A DNA stretch of 6,929 nucleotides from assembly GCA_947589205.1 (NCBI GenBank), contig CANQCJ010000115.1:1-6929 (forward strand), in the 5' to 3' direction. The notes below the pieces were generated by a model that did no database searches, had not been told where the DNA came from, and worked only from the letters and a program-made list of their open reading frames with translations. The translations under genes and the position numbers were made by a program. Shown here one piece after another: positions 5,563 through 6,929 of this stretch (within the stretch, counting starts at the first letter, position 1; the number at the start of each line of letters is the position of its first letter). This DNA is from an uncultured Ruminococcus sp. GTDB lineage: Bacteria; Bacillota; Clostridia; Oscillospirales; Ruminococcaceae.

Positions 5563-6581
5563 TTTTCAAGCCTTTCCGCCGCCGTTTTCAGCAGCTCGTA
5601 AACCTCGGTGTATTCATTCTGCGGATCCTTATACCTGCTCCAACGCATTTTTGCAAATTCAAGCGCATTGCATTTATAATAGCTGTGGCGGTATTCCAAA
5701 AAATCCACACCGCGCTTCAGCGCAAAATCGAGTCCCTCGATATTTTTGTTTTCCACAAGAGAAAACATAAGCTCCCGCATACCGTTTTTGCCGTAAAGCG
5801 AATACATCAGCTCATATATCCGCATATCCTTGGAATATGCCACGCCGCCGCTCCAATTTTTGAAGTGACTGTCAAATACCTCGGGGAATTTTTCATGCAC
5901 ATAAAGCACAATATCCGGCGAATACCTTATCGCTGTGCCGAGCGGAGAAAGCGTTCCTCTCGTCAGCGTTTTCGCAAGATCCGCGCCCGCTTCGGCGACC
6001 GCCTTAAAGCCCTCTGGGTCGTTGTTTTTGGCGCAGAAGATAAGCGGCGTGCCGTAAATATCCAGCTTTTTATCGAGCTGCGCTTTAGAAGCGGTCTTGG
6101 CGCGTGATATTATCGCTTCGGTGTCGCCGATATAGCAGGAATAGACCGGCGTTTTCTTTAAACGCTCGACCTTTTTCATTTCATTTTCCATTTTTTCTTT
6201 TTCGTCCGCGTCGTTCGGCTCTAAGCCGTACTCGCCCTTTAACAGTGCGTATTCCTTACAGTCGCCATAGATCAGCGCGTCGTAATCCCTTTCGTTAAGC
6301 CGCCTGTAGTCGGCAATAGTACCGTCGGCGACCCTCAGAACGTGCGTCGCCTTGTCGTTATCCATCATGTAGGTAAATACGCTCTGATATTTGTCATAAA
6401 GCGGCTGCTTTGAATTTGCAGCGTTAAAAAGCCGCGCCGAACAGTAGGAATATCCGCCGTTTTCTATTTTGCAGAGCTGTGCGCTTACGCCGTGAAGGGT
6501 ATTGAGCAAAAATATAAATTCTCCCCCGCCGATGTCGTTAAGGATATCACCGGCAAGCTGCACGATCCATTTTTTGTCCAT
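5559..6581 (-). CDS. Ankyrin-repeat-like protein of unknown function
   Basis: I do not recognise a named family. The 340-residue protein has no signal peptide or membrane helix and is probably cytoplasmic. Residues 1-120 form an unidentified domain with mixed hydrophobic and polar content (MDKKWIVQLAGDIL, then GGGEFIFLLNTL). A charged helix follows at about 124-143. From about 144 to the end there are degenerate ankyrin-like units. The best is GTPLIFCAKNNDPEGFKAV (177-195) followed by AEAGAD; others begin near 144, 211 and 268, the last with IEGLDFALKRGVDFLEY then NALEFAKMR. Ankyrin repeats usually bind other proteins, so I infer a binding role, perhaps towards the DUF4317 partner encoded next. 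GGGAG lies 8 bases before the ATG. It is the first gene of the operon from the promoter at 6617-6645. Confidence 0.7.
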   Translation of the reverse strand: MDKKWIVQLAGDILNDIGGGEFIFLLNTLHGVSAQLCKIENGGYSYCSARLFNAANSKQPLYDKYQSVFTYMMDNDKATHVLRVADGTIADYRRLNERDYDALIYGDCKEYALLKGEYGLEPNDADEKEKMENEMKKVERLKKTPVYSCYIGDTEAIISRAKTASKAQLDKKLDIYGTPLIFCAKNNDPEGFKAVAEAGADLAKTLTRGTLSPLGTAIRYSPDIVLYVHEKFPEVFDSHFKNWSGGVAYSKDMRIYELMYSLYGKNGMRELMFSLVENKNIEGLDFALKRGVDFLEYRHSYYKCNALEFAKMRWSRYKDPQNEYTEVYELLKTAAERLEK

Positions 6582-6616
6582 AGTAATTCTCCCTCACATT
6601 AAAAGCCTACCCTACT

Positions 6617-6645
6617 ATTATACCACTTTTAATACAAAATTTCAA
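6617..6645 (-). promoter_or_regulatory. Sigma-A promoter of the ankyrin-DUF4317-ybaK-mgtE operon
   Basis: On the minus strand TTGAAA (6640-6645) and TATAAT (6617-6622) are 17 bases apart, with an exact -10 hexamer. The expected leader to the ATG at 6581 is about 30 bases, too short for a riboswitch. No other promoter this good is seen between the four genes, whose spacings are -4, 7 and 54 bases. Confidence 0.75.
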
Positions 6646-6654
6646 GCTGTTTTT

Positions 6655-6696
6655 AACAAAAAATCCGCCGCTCATGTATATTTTACACAAGCGGCG
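6655..6696 (-). terminator. Terminator of the oxaloacetate decarboxylase alpha-type gene
   Basis: On the minus strand CGCCGCT and AGCGGCG (plus 6690-6696 and 6666-6672) form a 7-bp GC stem, extended past a small CA/TG internal loop by TGTA and TACA. GA and six Ts (6658-6663) follow. It lies 12 bases after the stop codon and just upstream of the 6617-6645 promoter, separating two transcription units. Confidence 0.8.
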
Positions 6697-6708
6697 TCAA
6701 AAAATTTT

Positions 6709-6929
6709 TTATATCGAATGTACCTTGGCTTCGGCGTCGGAATGCGCGCCGTCTACGCCGTATTTCTTGTTGCGTCTCTTTTCAAAAAACTTGGGCGCGA
6801 CCTTCGGGAACATGGCATAGGTCAGAACGTCCTCCTCCTGCTCTATCCACTCGGCGCACTCTTCTCTGAGCTTATCTAGCTCCGGAGTGAGCAGGTCAGC
6901 GGGACGGCAGGTTATCGGCTCTTCGCCTT
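6709..6929 (-). CDS. oadA: Oxaloacetate decarboxylase alpha subunit / pyruvate carboxylase subunit B, 3' end only
   Basis: The last 73 codons are present; the rest lies beyond the right edge. The residues GEEPITCRPADLLTPELDKL, then EWIEQEEDVLTYAMFPKVAPKFFEKRRNKKYGV, match the C-terminal part of the conserved carboxyltransferase region shared by OadA and PycB. These enzymes move carboxyl groups between oxaloacetate or pyruvate and biotin. The protein ends soon after this region (AKVHSI, stop) with no biotinyl domain and no AMKM motif. It therefore resembles the short alpha subunits of Clostridia that rely on a separate biotin carrier protein. Decarboxylase and carboxylase uses cannot be told apart from this fragment, so the symbol is provisional. 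Confidence 0.8.
   Translation of the reverse strand, partial: GEEPITCRPADLLTPELDKLREECAEWIEQEEDVLTYAMFPKVAPKFFEKRRNKKYGVDGAHSDAEAKVHSI

Overview
The window looks like a chromosomal segment of a spore-forming Clostridia-type Firmicute, probably of the Oscillospiraceae/Ruminococcaceae kind. The reasons are a clear spoIIID with a sigma-E-like promoter, a DUF4317 protein (a family I know mainly from gut Firmicutes), and AT-rich intergenic DNA with near-consensus sigma-A promoters and AGGAGG-type ribosome binding sites. I see no mobile element, tRNA, rRNA or CRISPR array. No stretch over 300 bases lacks a gene or gene remnant.

Left part (1-744). On the minus strand lie the 5' end of a PduL-type phosphate acyltransferase gene, cut by the window edge, and upstream of it spoIIID, a sporulation regulator. 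The 195-base gap between spoIIID and nrdR is divergent. It holds a sigma-E-like promoter firing left into spoIIID and a sigma-A promoter (TTGACA-18-TATAAT) firing right into nrdR.

Middle plus-strand part (745-2512). In order: nrdR (repressor of ribonucleotide reductase genes), a TspO/MBR membrane protein whose best start may be a CTG codon, the remnant of a P-loop (adenylate-kinase-like) gene that has lost its whole middle, and ruvX/yqgF (16S rRNA processing nuclease / putative Holliday junction resolvase). ruvX ends in a strong intrinsic terminator.

Right part, minus strand (2434-6645). This appears to be a four-gene operon driven by a TTGAAA-17-TATAAT promoter at 6617-6645. The order of transcription is an ankyrin-like protein of unknown function, a DUF4317 protein (ATGA overlap), ybaK (Cys-tRNA deacylase, 7-base gap) and mgtE (Mg2+ transporter, 54-base gap). 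It ends at a terminator that lies inside the last codons of convergent ruvX. Several mutually exclusive hairpins overlap at this junction.

Right edge (6650-6929). The 3' end of an oxaloacetate decarboxylase alpha / pyruvate carboxylase B-type gene on the minus strand is followed by its own terminator, which separates it from the ankyrin operon.

Most genes are housekeeping. The points worth a second look are the internally deleted kinase gene, the interlocked terminators between ruvX and mgtE, the uncharacterised ankyrin/DUF4317 pair cotranscribed with mgtE, and the unusual tspO start.
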